A DNA stretch of 6,606 nucleotides. It comes from Deltaproteobacteria bacterium. GTDB lineage: Bacteria; Desulfobacterota; Syntrophia; Syntrophales; UBA5619. The stretch covers positions 1-6,606 of the forward strand of contig JAPLJW010000170.1 of assembly GCA_026388365.1 (NCBI GenBank). The letters are read 5' to 3'. The notes beneath the pieces were generated by a model. It saw only the letters and a program-made list of their open reading frames with translations, had not been told where the DNA came from and ran no database searches. Made by a program: the position numbers and the translations under genes. Below are positions 6,445 through 6,606 of this stretch, piece by piece. Positions within the stretch are counted from its first letter, which is position 1; every line of letters starts with the position of its first letter.

Positions 6445-6606
6445 ATGATCAACAAGGCGATCCTGGTAGGCAGGCTGGGGGCGGATCCGGAGGTGAGGTA
6501 TACGCCGGACGGGGCGATGGTGACCAATTTCCGGATAGCGACGGATGAGCAGTGGAAGGATAAAAACGGCGAGAAGGTGCAGAAGACCGAGTGGCACAAG
6601 ATCGTC
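6445..6606 (+). CDS. ssb: Single-stranded DNA-binding protein, N-terminal part, runs off the right edge
   Basis: SSB coats single-stranded DNA in replication, recombination and repair. The 54 residues in the window are the first half of the OB-fold: [20 protein letters not shown] at the start, then [17 protein letters not shown] and TEWHKIV. Trp37 and Trp50 align by context with the base-stacking Trp40 and Trp54 of E. coli SSB. ATG 6445 is preceded by AAAGGGG (6432-6438) with a 6-nt spacer, a strong ribosome site, and the product starts with the family-typical M(I/L)NK. The frame is open to the window end; the full protein would usually be about 140-180 residues with an acidic C-terminal tail that is not visible here. 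It is transcribed divergently from lysS. Confidence 0.95.
   Translation, partial: MINKAILVGRLGADPEVRYTPDGAMVTNFRIATDEQWKDKNGEKVQKTEWHKIV

Noticed and set aside
6409..6597. Minus-strand ORF antisense to ssb
   Set aside because: It is a shadow of ssb, which has a strong ribosome site and clear OB-fold sequence on the + strand.

Overview
The window looks like chromosomal housekeeping DNA from a Gram-negative bacterium, most likely a deltaproteobacterium (Desulfobacterota, perhaps Syntrophales-like). That placement is inferred from the gene order lysS - lolC/E - lolD - bamA, from a BamA with an extra N-terminal TolB/CsgG-like domain, and from dispersed palindromes of the kind whose spurious translation reads 'IIPAKAGIP'. 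No database search was possible. Most of the window is coding and moderately GC-rich.

Layout, right to left. At the right edge ssb (single-stranded DNA-binding protein) starts at 6445 on the + strand and runs off the window. A 198-bp divergent intergenic region (6247-6444) separates it from lysS and holds an 8-bp dyad with TTGACT on both strands, a 17-nt tandem repeat, a nested hairpin and a plausible ssb promoter. Everything else is on the minus strand: lysS (6246-4744), a 239-bp gap filled with palindromic repeat material, then a tight cluster of lolC/E (4504-3227), lolD (3216-2545, 10 nt after lolC/E) and bamA (from 2552, overlapping lolD by 8 nt, running to and slightly beyond the left edge).

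The lol and bam genes serve outer-membrane biogenesis. LolD and its permease use ATP to release lipoproteins from the inner membrane to LolA, and some of those lipoproteins are partners of the BamA beta-barrel insertase. The close spacing indicates one co-transcribed, probably translationally coupled unit.

The main anomaly is bamA. The protein is recognisable from signal peptide to last barrel strand, but the reading frame breaks twice, near 1150 (one base missing) and near 700 (one base extra). The breaks compensate, so the first and last parts share a frame and about 450 bp between them is out of frame. BamA is normally essential, so sequence error is the leading explanation. I found no mobile element, CRISPR array, tRNA, rRNA or clearly novel defence or metabolic system.
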